The position numbers and the translations under genes are program-made. This document shows, in pieces, positions 12,452 through 23,269 of a stretch of 64,000 bases of DNA; within the stretch, counting starts at the first letter, position 1, and each line of letters opens with the position of its first letter. The notes under the pieces were generated by a model. It worked only from the letters and a program-made list of their open reading frames with translations. It searched no databases and was not told the origin of the DNA. This DNA is from Calycina herbarum. Its lineage: Eukaryota; Ascomycota; Leotiomycetes; Helotiales; Pezizellaceae. The DNA lies in NCBI GenBank assembly GCA_001414485.1, contig LLEY01000019.1, positions 522,486 through 586,485 of the forward strand. Reading direction: 5' to 3'.

Positions 12452-14526
12452 TTACCCATGTAATATATAATCAGACTTCACACAAATGGGATCCCACAAG
12501 TTGGTCTCGTCTTGGCCCCACCCGAAATCACCTCCTGGAGGTCGTCCTGTTCGGTTTGAGGGAGGACCAAAATATGGAGGTCTATCATGAGGACGACCAT
12601 ATGGTGGACCATGAGGGTGGTGATCGCCATATCCAGTTCGACATCCGGGTTGAGGACGCCTGCCAACTGGAATCATTGGCCACCTGCGGAATATTAGCAT
12701 ATGTTTTCTGGATAGAAAATAAATGGACAAGGAAATAATGTGGCATACATTGGAATGAAGCATTTCTCATCCCACCCGCATTTTTCCTCGCAGCGAGTCC
12801 ATTCCCCTGCCCATCCCAACCAAGCCATCAATTCTTCAACGCCTTGGGTCCACCTCGAAGCTTTCGGCTCAATGTCTTGACCGGTGGAAGTTGGAGTCAA
12901 GGTGTTGAAGTCAGATTGCCAGATGCTTTCGATTTGCAAACCAGTTTCAACTAGCACAGAACATATTGCTCCAGTAGTCTCTTCTACTGCCCATTTCAGT
13001 ACTTGTTCCTCCTCACTGAGGGGAACTCCGATTTCTGGAGCCAGTAACCGAGTACTTTGATATTTACATCGCGAGTAGGTATCATTGTAAAGCTGAGATC
13101 CTCGTTCCCAAATCTCTTTCTTGTTATCCGAAGGATATTCAAGAAACGGCAGAAGAAAAGTGTGACTCTTATCTCGAACTAATGCCATCCATTGCTGGAG
13201 AGCTGTCTTGTTGCGAGACACTTCCTCGAATTCGGACAGCGTCCGTTTGAAAACTAACAAAGCAGAAGCATAGTTCTGGACAATCTCGTTAGCCAAAAGA
13301 ACCCAGTCAATCCCACTACACACGTCTGAGTCTGAAGAAATGAGACTTCTCAACACACGCTCCGAATCCTCTCGCATGATAGCTGCTTCTTCGGGAGTGA
13401 CGGAATGCAAAGAATGCTGTCTTCGACGACGAGTAAGAGATTCGAGGGCAATTATCCGATCCTTCTTTCCTGAATTGTCTTTTCCGGGACCCAGCCAACG
13501 ACCATCATCAGTAAAATTGAGCGCTTTATCTGCTGGTTGAAGAAATTTGGGTGAGTAGTAACTCAAAACCCCACAACTATGGCTTATTTTGACTCTATTC
13601 TCCCCACGACCAGCCCCTTCTCCCGAAGATCCATAATGTGCTGTGCCAGCCACAAACCAATTCCACGCTTGTGTATTCCAAAACGGCTCCAGTGTAAGGC
13701 ATTTTCCGCCTCTAACCGGTGGAAAGGGAGGGTCCGATGGATCTGTCGATTTTTCGGTGCGAGTTGGTGATGGAGGAAGAGGGACGTATGAGGGTTTCAA
13801 ATTGTTCGACTGGGTTTGGGAATCGTCCTCAGGGGGCTCAAGAAGCGGTGCAGTAACATTCAGCCGTGATATCAATCGAATCGAGGGGCTCGTGAAATCA
13901 CACCATATCATCTCGAAACCAGCATTCATTCTCACGATTCCCTCATATCCGCCAGGACCACCAAGACCAGCTTCGTCGAGCCATTTGCATAGTCCAGTTG
14001 CCCGGGCATATTCTTCCCACAAGCCAAATCCTCCTCTTCCTGCAGGTCCACTTGTGTTTCCGTATATATGTAGCATCTGAGTATCCATTTGTCCGGCTCC
14101 AAACAAGGTCGCAGATTCTCCATCAAAATATATACACTTCACTCTCCGTTTTGTTTGGTATGTATGCATGAACGACTCTCTACTTCCTCCCATAATCCCA
14201 TAAGCCATTCCGATATCGAACGCGAACCATTCTGGGCTTGGAGGTGCTTCGGCATCATCCCGCCGGCCGTGATAAAGGTTCGTGAGAGGAGGAATTTCGC
14301 AAGGAACGATGCTATGTCCATGCGGGAAGAAGGTGTTCGGCCATTCTTGAAGCACTCCGTATACTGATGCAAAGTAGTGGGGAGCAGAAGAGGAGAAGTT
14401 CAAATTCCAGCTGCTAGGAGCGCTCTGGTGGCTGGTTGAATCTTGCTCGTGGAGGGGTTTTTGGAGAGTTGCGCTAATGCCCGCGAGCAAGCTTGCAAAT
14501 GCGATCAAAATACTAAGGATCCGCAT
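12452..14526 (-). CDS. Secreted conserved fungal protein of unknown function
   Basis: Two exons (12749-14526 and 12452-12683) are joined across a 65-nt GT..AG intron, giving 669 residues. I chose the ATG at 14526 over one 13 codons upstream because it begins a clean signal peptide (MRILSILIAFASLLAGISA). The mature part has conserved-looking blocks such as EWFAFDIGMAYGIMGGSRES, VKCIYFDGESATLFGAGQ and GFEMIWCDF, and several NxS/T sites. The last exon is a Pro/Gly/Arg-rich tail with repeated GPPYGRP- and RPPYFGPP-like units. I believe the core matches a widespread unnamed fungal family, but I cannot assign a function. The DNA transposon terminus lies only ~180 bp upstream of the ATG, so its promoter may have been displaced. 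Confidence 0.82.
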
Positions 14527-14707
14527 ATTGGTATTCGTGATCTCCAGGATCGCAAGAACTTTCAAGGAAAGGATTCATGATCGTGATGATGTTGGTGTTT
14601 CTTCTGGCGGTCTAAAGTTACGCGTCACCAAAGTTGCGATAAGAAATGTGGGGGTTGGAGTTCACAGAAATAACAGGGGTCCAAATAAGAATTGCAGACT
14701 ACAAATA

Positions 14708-14766
14708 ATAGCCGGTTCCCCTTCTACGGCGCATTCGCTTGTAGTCGGTAAAAGCAAGTGTCCTGC
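14708..14766 (+). repeat. Left terminal inverted repeat (59 bp) of the DNA transposon
   Basis: It matches the reverse complement of 42328-42386 at every base. The motif CAAGTGTCCTG inside it (14755-14765) recurs just inside at 14772-14782, possibly a transposase-binding subterminal repeat. CA and TG steps are unmutated here, unlike the interior. Confidence 0.9.
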
Positions 14767-15153
14767 AAACTCAAGTGTCCTGTGCAGCCGGAATAACATC
14801 GGGAGTGGAATATCCACCAAAACCACTACTAAAATAGATAAATAATGTCTTATATTACTACTCTAATCGTCTATTCCAAAGTCTATAAAGTCTGCATTTG
14901 CCCTTATTAAGTTAATTGAGGATATACTCTCTTAAGGAGACGATGGATAATTAGGAATCTCGTCTCTGCTACTGTCTAGGTAATCTAGGACTTCCTTACT
15001 ACTTTTAAGATGTAATTAACCTAAAGTAAAAGACACTTCTAGCTCTTCTTCTTCTTCTTATAACTATAGCAGAGGAATAAGATCCTAGGATTAATATGTC
15101 TTAAGCTCGTTAATTACTTATACTAATTTAGGATAAAAGTCTAGTAAGAGAGT

Positions 15154-15616
15154 TGTCACGAATCACGTGCCAGCACGTGACAGAGTGAAGTCCAGGCGAC
15201 GCTCTGACAGGACGAGCACTATTGTAACCCTGAAAGAAAGAAAGGATTAAATATAGTAGGACATGTAATCCTAAGAATCTTATTATAGTTATATCACGTG
15301 ACTCGGTTAGGAGCAGTTAGGTAATAGAGTCTAGTTTTAAGAAGCCCTAGAAATGAAGTTAGACTCTATCTTTAGAACTCCTGCTAAGTAGAACTCTAAT
15401 ATAAACGAAAGGTTCTATATAAGACTAGTACGTCTACTATTAGATAAGAGCTTTATACTTAACTTTAGTTATTAATCTTATTATCTTATTTAATATCTTT
15501 AATATAAGTAACGAGTTCACTTCTAAGTAAATAACCTAGCGTATCTATACTTCTTATTTATATACTAATCTTCGAGACTTAGTTATCTTTATTTAGTTTA
15601 TTTAAGTTTCGTTATA
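15154..15616 (+). repeat. Element A 5' LTR
   Basis: It is 463 bp, the same length as the copy at 27271-27733. Near its start it holds two CACGTG palindromes 6 bp apart (CACGTGCCAGCACGTG). Its last ~170 bp are shared with the LTRs of element B. Confidence 0.92.
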
Positions 15617-15639
15617 CTTTAAGTACCTACTTAGAAGTT

Positions 15640-16056
15640 TAGTCGCTATAGCTCTAATAACTCTTACTATAGCAGCTAGCCTAAATACTAGTCGAGTCAA
15701 CGTTATAGGAACATCTAGAAGTACTACTAGAAGAACACCTACTAGTATATAGTTAGCTAAGAACGATAATAATATTAGTATACTAGACGTCTCCGAGCTT
15801 TATAAGATTAAAGTACTTAAATCTATTAAAGTTAAAATACTAGATATATATTATAGAAAGTATAAGGAACTTAACTTATTCCTTCTTTAAATAGATATCT
15901 ACTTTAACTTTAATTCTAATAAATTTAAAGATAATTATAACTTATAAACTATCTTTACTATCTCCTATCTTAAGAGATTAGCGTTAGAATAGACTTAGCT
16001 ATATTTAGAGGACTTCTTTAAAAATAAGAATAAAGATAGAAAGATAGAATTAACTA
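15640..16056 (+). pseudogene. Element A gag, 5' part, broken by the LINE
   Basis: The remnant reading frame is highly A+T-rich. It continues directly after the LINE at 21252 once one copy of the 13-bp duplication is removed (FFKNKNKDRKIELT then KIIFKVTIRKVFKDF). The zinc-knuckle remnant lies near 21720-21775. Confidence 0.6.
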
Positions 16057-16099
16057 TTATTATTATTCTTACGCTGCGTAGGCCGTAGGCCGAGCTCTA

Positions 16100-19000
16100 A
16101 GAGCAAGCAGTATATCTTCTGTTCTAGTTTATAGTGTCTTTTAGCCTGTTCTTCTTTGCCTCTCGAGTTTCTTTATAAGCGTGTAATACTCCTTCCTTGA
16201 TTCCTACTGCTGTCTATTCGGAGCTCTTCTCTCTGACCCGGTGATAAAATAGAGGGGTAGGTTGAAGTACTTAACCGCCAAAGCGTGTGTTAGTAGTATA
16301 GAGAGCGTCTAGGCGCTCTCTTAGAACTGGCGGAGCCGGGGTCTTGCTCTCCGGCGTGCCTTAGCTCTCTCTTCCTCTTCCTCCCTTTCTCTTACCTCTT
16401 CTTCGCTTTCCTCTCTATCCTCCTCGAGTAATTCTAACGCTAGCCTATATTCCTAAAGTCTTCTAAGCCTGAGTAGCTAGGTGGTGATTCTCGGCGCTAG
16501 CTTCCTATTCGCTAGTGCTTCTCTTAGCTCTCTTAAGTCTTCGATACTCTTTCTAAGGGCCCTCGTAAGTGCTTCTCTCTCTTATAGGATATCTTAGTAG
16601 AATAGTACTAGATGCTCTACCGTCTCCCTTCCGCCCGCGTACGTATACTATAGTGTTAGCTAGCCTGGTACTCTTCTTATAAAGAGGAAGGCGTTAAGCT
16701 CTATTGCCCCTGTTCTTGCCTAGACGAGTAGCGAGCTCTTTGTCTTAGTAAGCTCTTTATAGACTTTCCTTAGCTCTTAGTTTACTAGGTCTACCTTGTC
16801 TAACGCTTTTATATACTATATTAGGTTCTTCTCTCGGGCTCTCTTTCTTTAAGCCTCTAGGCGTTCCTGCTACTCTGTAAGCGTAGTATTATGTCTGAAA
16901 CCTCCTCTCTCTATTCTCTACTCTTCTTCCTATGCTTGCCTCGCCCTCTAGGAGCATAGTATCGCTTTTCCTAGCTTTAATAGTCTTCCCCTCCTTCTTC
17001 TTAGCTATGTAGCTATATTCTTATAAGTATCTTAGATTAGCTTTCCTAGTTAAGACGTTTAGAATTTCTTTTTAAAAGTAGCTACTTGAAGGTTAAGGTA
17101 GAGGTCTACTAGGGCGTAGTCTACCTCTACCTCTAGGCTCCGGATCGGGGTAGCTTTATATACTCCTATTACTACTCGTAAACACTTCGATTATTACGTA
17201 GGGAAGCTTCTTACTATCCTCTTTATACTCCCTCCTTTTAGCATTATATAGTACTAAGCTAACGCTTTATATATAATTATACTTCTTATTACTACTGTGT
17301 ATATTTGCCTCGTATAGTAGTAATCGACGCTCTATGTCTTACTAGCAAGCCTCGTAAGCGTAAAGGTCTACGTTATAAGCTTCTTCCGTACCCTCTCTTT
17401 ATATACTTTCTAGTTTAGTTTCCTATTAAGCTCTACTCTAAGAAACCTTACGTACTTAACCAGTATAAGCCTTACCTCTCTAAACTATACTGTTTCTTTC
17501 TATAGGGCCCTCGTCCTTATAAAGTATATAAGTACTATCTTTTCTAGGCTAAAAGCTATCCCTCGCTTATTTGCCTACTTATTACATACTCCCTAGGCTA
17601 ACTTAAGTATCCTATAGTTTACTACTATACTCTTTAATATTATAAGTAGGTTTATATCGTCTATAAAGCCTACTATAATTAGCCTATCGATCCTTGCTAG
17701 GTTATTATATAGTATTAAAGTAAAAAGGATAAATAGTATTAGAGATAGTACTAATCCTTATAGTACTCCTTATCCTAGGCTTCTTTCGTCTACGAACCTT
17801 CTATTAAAGAATAGTATAGCTTTACGCCTTAAAAGAAAGCTTCCTATCTAGGTTACTACCTACTATAGTACTTTCTTCTCCCTTAGAGTATAGAGTAGCT
17901 ATATATAATCTACTCTATCGAATACCCCTACTATATCTAACTAAGCTAGGGACGCGTAGCTCTTGTTTTCCTACGCTATATATACTCCCTCTATTACTAT
18001 TCTAATCGCTAGTTCTATGTTCTAGTGCTTCCGGTTGCCTATTTACATCCCTAGGAGTATTATAGCATCTTCTACGAGCTTCGTAAGCTTCTACGCTATT
18101 ACCTTCTTAAGGATCTTACCTATAGTTAAGAGTAGTACTATTAGCTAGTAGGCCCCTGCTTTGCCTTATTCCTCTGTTATTTTACCTAGTTTTCTAAGTA
18201 CTACTACTTTCGTATAGCAGAAGTAGGATAGGAAGTATTATAAGTAGAAGCTCGCTTCCGCTATTACTACGAGTACCTCTCAAAGTAGCTTATTACACGC
18301 TTTTAGAAAGCCGTTTATAAGTATATCAAACCCTAGTGCTTTCTACGACGCTGATCTTATAGCTGCCTTAATATATTTCTTAGTTACCTGCTAGCTTACT
18401 TCGTACTCCTAAGAGAAACTCTTAGGGCTCTATTCTCTATTCGGGATACTAGAGTAGTCGGCTGTTGATTCTAGGAAGAACTTCTCTATAAGAATATAAG
18501 CCTTATCTTCGTAGTTCTTGCCTTTTACCCTACTAAGTAAGGTAAGTATTAGTAGTATTAGTACTTTAGGTTTTACGTATCCTTTAAGACGTGCCTACTT
18601 TTCGAGTGTCTATAGTTTCCTGTCGTCTTTTGCTACCTCTATAAGTGCCCCTCTCCAGCTCTTCGTCTTTGCCTTTCTACTTATTGTTTAGAGCTCTTAA
18701 AGAGCGTCGTCGAGCTGTTTCCTTAAGCTTCTTATACATAGCTCTCTCTAGGTTCTTTCGTACCTTCTTACTTCGTTCAACGCCTCTTTAACCTCTGTAT
18801 TCTACTAAGGTTACGCTCTCTCTCTATCTAGCTTTTAAAGCAGCGTCGAGGCTCGAGCTATTTATTAAAGCTCTTTTACAAGCTTCTCAACGGCTCCCTC
18901 GAGCTCCTATACGTTCCGGATTACTAGTATCGTAAGGTAATTAGCCTCTGCCTTTACTAACACTTCGTCTATTAGCCTCCAGCTATAGCCGAGTATCTAC

Positions 19001-19700
19001 GGTGCCTCTCTTTCTTCTCTAGCCGCTATCGTAAGAAGTTAAGCTATATAGTTAGACCCTGGCAGGTCTAGCGTCCTCTGCTAAGTAGCTACGTTTCTAG
19101 TAGAGAAGGCTAAGTTAATTATTAAGTTATAAGAGCCTTCTCTTCTCTATATAACCTCGCTATATAGTGTATTCCTCTCGAGCGCCTACTATATAGCAAG
19201 CTTAAGAGTAAGGTCTACGTTCTAGTTATATCTTCTATAGATATCCTAGAAGGGGTAGTAAGCGTTTAGGTCTCTTACTACAAGCGCTCTCCTTAGTCTC
19301 GCTTATTAAAGCATGTCCTCGATTAGTGTTCGCCTAGCTTATAGGTTATATACTAAGTAGACTATTGTTTTATTCGCTCCCTTACCTATTGTTATACTTA
19401 CCTAGTTTTTACTAGTAGTATATATCTAGCTTTCTTTTAAATACCTTTTATATATAAAGAGTACTACTACTCTATCTAACTAAATTATATTATACCTCGA
19501 GCTTAATAAGTAGCTTAGGGAGTCTCTCGCGCTATTCTACGCTAGCTCTTAAATTGCTAGGATATCGTATTCCTCCTTATAATTTAGAGCTGTATCGAGT
19601 GCCTCCGGTGTCTTCCTCGTGTTCTAGTATAGTACTATTATACTTATAGTAGTCCTATAGGTAGTGTTTAGCCTACTTCTACTTCGTCTTCTTCTACTTA
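16100..19700 (-). pseudogene. LINE ORF2 (endonuclease-reverse transcriptase) remnant
   Basis: An APE-type endonuclease start is seen near 19560 (EEYDILAI followed by TAG where the catalytic-site Q is expected, then E). The reverse transcriptase core reads GFIDDINLL at about 17641-17673, the Tad-type form of the catalytic FxDD box with both aspartates still intact. A G-x-L-stop-G-L-V-L-S-L-I-L-F remnant of the PQGSPLSP motif lies upstream of it. Several TAG/TAA stops inactivate the frame. I could not confirm a C-terminal RNase H. Confidence 0.75.
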
Positions 19701-21138
19701 GTTCTCTGTTACACTAGGAGAGCTTCCTAGCCTTTCGAGAAACTAAGCAAGGTTACTCCTGTTCGTAAGTCCTACCTTACTTATGTCCGTCGGCCTCTCT
19801 AGTACAGATCCTTGCCTTAGTCTCTTCCTCGCAGCCTATAAGCCCTCTTTATAGCTAAACGTGAACAGGTAGAGCGTCCCTGCCCCTCCTTCCTTTAAAG
19901 CTATTTATAGATTTACAAACAAGGTTAGCCTATCTAGGTATCGTTCTCTTACTTACCTACGGTGCTATTCTCCTATTTAACATTCCTTTACAAATACTAG
20001 GTATTCTCTCCTACAATTCCTATATTTTGCTAAGTGCTCCTTTAGATCCTTTTTACTAGAGTACTCCTCTTTACCCCCTTCGTACTTCTCGCACGTATAC
20101 CAGGCGTACCTCTCCTCTTGTTTACAGAAGCGTGCTATATACCCCTACTTCTAGCACTTAAAGTACCTTTAAGCTACTGCTTCTGCCGTATATCTCTCGT
20201 ACGTAAAGTATTATACCTCTTATAGTATCCCTCTTAAGTATAGCCTTCTTACTTCTTCTATTATTACCACCTCTAGAATATAGTTCCGAAGAGCTAGCCC
20301 CTCCTAGCCCTAGCGTTCTCTATACTTGCTCCCTTATTATATGATCTTTAGTACTCTTATACTAGAGGCTTATAAGATATTCTATAGTATACCCGCCGTT
20401 CCTCTCTTAAGTATATCTGCCGGGACTCTCTTTACTAACACTACGAGCGTTCTTACTACTACTACTACCCCTTGTCCAAATGCCTTCTTTGCCTAGCTGT
20501 TATCTCGTATATGTGCTACCTATTTCTCCTCTTCGAACCGTATAATAATATCCCCGCTTTAAAGCTTCCTTACTGTAATTACTCCTACCTCGTATCCTCT
20601 TATATTTACAGCCCCTATTACCTCCTTTGGTAATAGCTTGTCCTTCCCTTCGTCTATCCCTATAGCCCGGATCGTAATCTCCTTTATATATTTAGCTAGT
20701 ATAACGTATTCCCTTTATAGCGTGGTTCCTGCCTCTCTCTATAGCTCTCCAGCCCTGACCCTCTCTACCTACGTCAGAGTTCGTTCCTTTATACCTCTTA
20801 TCTTCTTTACCGCGATCGCGAGCTCCTCTCGTAGAATACCCCTTATTATTATTTCGTCTCCTCCTTTCTTAGCTCTTCTATGCTCGAGCACCTTTCCCGC
20901 TACCTTAATAATTGCCTTAATACCCCTTTCCTCTGTCACCGAGTTAAGTATTACTTAGATTAGGCCCTTCTCTATCGCGTCCGTGTATTCCGATGCTCCT
21001 CTCCGTCCTCTCTTACTCTACTCTTCTTCGTTCGTTGTTCCGCCTTCGCTATTAGTTGTTAGCGCGTTAGAGGGGGGAGTAAGGGCTCCTTATAAGCTCT
21101 CTATCCTACTACTACCACTGCTACGATCACTTAACATG
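19700..21138 (-). pseudogene. LINE ORF1 (Gag-like, zinc knuckle) remnant
   Basis: From an ATG at 21138 the minus strand reads a long frame with only scattered TAG/TAA codons, for example VTEERGIKAIIKVAGKVLEH. Around 20030-20170 it holds a CFKC-x-K-x-GYIARFC zinc-knuckle remnant followed by further Cys/Trp residues. This is usual for Tad/I-clade ORF1 nucleic-acid-binding proteins. The boundary with ORF2 near 19700 is approximate. Confidence 0.72.
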
Positions 21139-22891
21139 ATCGTAGAGTGCTTTATTCTCTTTCTAGACCGTCTAACGGTCGTCTAAATGTATTTCGAGGC
21201 TTTTAGGGTCACTTTTAAGAATATATACTCTTTTTAAAATCTTTCTTAATAATAGAATTAACTAAGATTATATTTAAAGTAACTATTAGAAAAGTCTTTA
21301 AAGACTTCGATATAATCTAAATAGCTATATATAAGCTTTTAGAATTATACTAGACTAGATTAGTAATAGATTATACTAATAAATTCTAATAATATAAGAT
21401 AAGGTTAAGATAGGATACTATTACTTTTATAGAACTCTTTTATAGAGGATTAAAAGTATATATCTATAAAGAGATAGCTAAATAGAATATATAGTTCTTA
21501 ACTATTATAGGTATAATTAAAGAAGTTATCTAGTTAGATAACCGCTTATATAAATTTAGGAAAAGTAACTCTAAATATAGTAAAAAGAGCTAAGAGTTAG
21601 GAAAGTAGAAGCACTTCTATACTAAGTATAGTAAGAAGGTAAATATTATATAGAAGAAAACCTTTCTAAAGAAAGAAGGACTTTCCTAGAAGAAGCGAAA
21701 TCGTTAATACGAGTAGAACTTATGTTATAATTATAGCCTCTCTAGCTATAGAGTAAATAAGTATAGTAAGAAGAAAGACTCTAATAAGAAGAGACGAATT
21801 AATATTATAATTTATAAGGAAGTAGTATTACTTAATAAAATTAAACTTATAAACAAGGAACTCGAAGCTAGAAGATATAGAATATAAATTAAAACAGACG
21901 CTATAAATATAACAGTAGACGCTATATACTTATAACTAAATAAAGGAATTAAGTTATAAGTTAGTAGAGTATAAGATACTAATAATAATAGAGATCTACT
22001 TCTTAAAGAAAATTATAATATATAGTTGAAAATAGATTATAAATCGCCTCTTTAAGTAGAATATAAATTACTACTATTAATAAGTTTATTAGAGTCGTTA
22101 AAGTTAGAATCTAACTCGTTAAAAGTAGATCCTAGAATATATAAACCTAAAGAAGAGGAAATATAGACATTTATTAAAACCTTTAAGAGAGGAAATAGAT
22201 AGGTATATATAGAAGAATAGAAACCTGATTTTTAAAGCTTATATTCTACTTAAAGATTTAATCCTACTATCTTAACTACTTATAAGATAGTAAGAAATAA
22301 TTAGAATTAAGTAACTATAGTTAGCTCTATTACTAGGAGAGAAACTATTAAGTTTAAAAAGCTAGGACTAGAATAGATAATATTAAATAACTACCTAGAG
22401 AAGAGAGATCTATAGATAGTTACTAATTTAAGAAATAATACTACTAAATAGTAGTAGTATTATCTAAAAGAATTTAATAAATATAATAGATATCTAAAGT
22501 TAGATATTACTACCTACCTATCTAGTTAAGATTATAAGTTAGTAATTAATAAAAAATATTAGATATTAAAAGTTAAGAAAGGAATTATAATAGTATTTAA
22601 AGAATTAGAAGATTAGTAGATATTTAAGGTTACTAAGGTAGACCTCTAGACCGACCTAATCTAGGAATTCTACTAACTTATAAAAGAAGAGTAGTAGACT
22701 ACTAAAATATTATATAGAGTAACTATTAAATAGGTTTAGTATAAACTATAAGCTATATTAGACTAGTTTATAGAAAAACGTTTTATAGAAATACTTCTAG
22801 AACCTAAGAGAACTATAGAAGATAGTCTAATATATAAAGTAGCTTTTTCTAATAATAAAAAAGTAATATTCTTTCTAAGCTCTTAGAAAGG

Positions 22892-23253
22892 TGTTAGTAT
22901 TAGGTAATAACTACCTTACTTACTAATAGACTTTAGGTTTAAACCTTAGTCTATACTAGTTCTTTCTAGCGTTATCTAGAAGATTCGGTTACGTTCTCGG
23001 TTACGTAAATACGTGATCCTTAGAATCTTCTAGTAACTATTATATTTATAAGCTATAGAAGCTTCTAGTACTTATCCTAGAAGTATATATAGCTCTCTAC
23101 TATCCTTATAGTTAGAAATCAAGTTAATTTTAAGTCTTTTACTTATACTTATCTACCGATTCTATAGAAACGTGATTTAACGATCACTTAACCTACTCTA
23201 TACTTATCTATACACGGTAACCTAATCTATTACGTTACCCTGTTCCTCCTACA
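22892..23253. repeat. Solo LTR inserted in element A
   Basis: A 362-bp segment begins TGTTAG and ends CCTACA. It interrupts the A coding region and is flanked by AAAGG (22887-22891) and AAAGA (23254-23258), a 5-bp duplication differing by one G/A transition. It keeps more C+G than the surrounding DNA and resembles none of the other LTRs in the window. Confidence 0.68.
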
Positions 23254-23269
23254 AAAGAAGATAATAGTA

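Larger units (their letters stand above)
16057..21251 (-). mobile_element. Tad1-like non-LTR retrotransposon (LINE), minus strand
   Basis: It is flanked by the 13-bp repeat ATAGAATTAACTA at 16044-16056 and 21252-21264. The 3' end (left) carries a TTATTATTATTC run, that is a TAA-repeat tail on the coding strand. ORF1 and ORF2 remnants are recognisable. It is visibly less A+T-rich than the LTR element around it and has fewer stops, though CA/TG steps are also depleted (for example none at 17881-17940). Confidence 0.88.

Noticed and set aside
20638..21186. Two plus-strand open frames of 106 and 67 codons in the A+T-rich block
   Set aside because: They are antisense to the LINE ORF1 remnant. The first begins at a TTG, and the Ser/Leu/Ile-rich translation is the usual shadow of a decayed gene.
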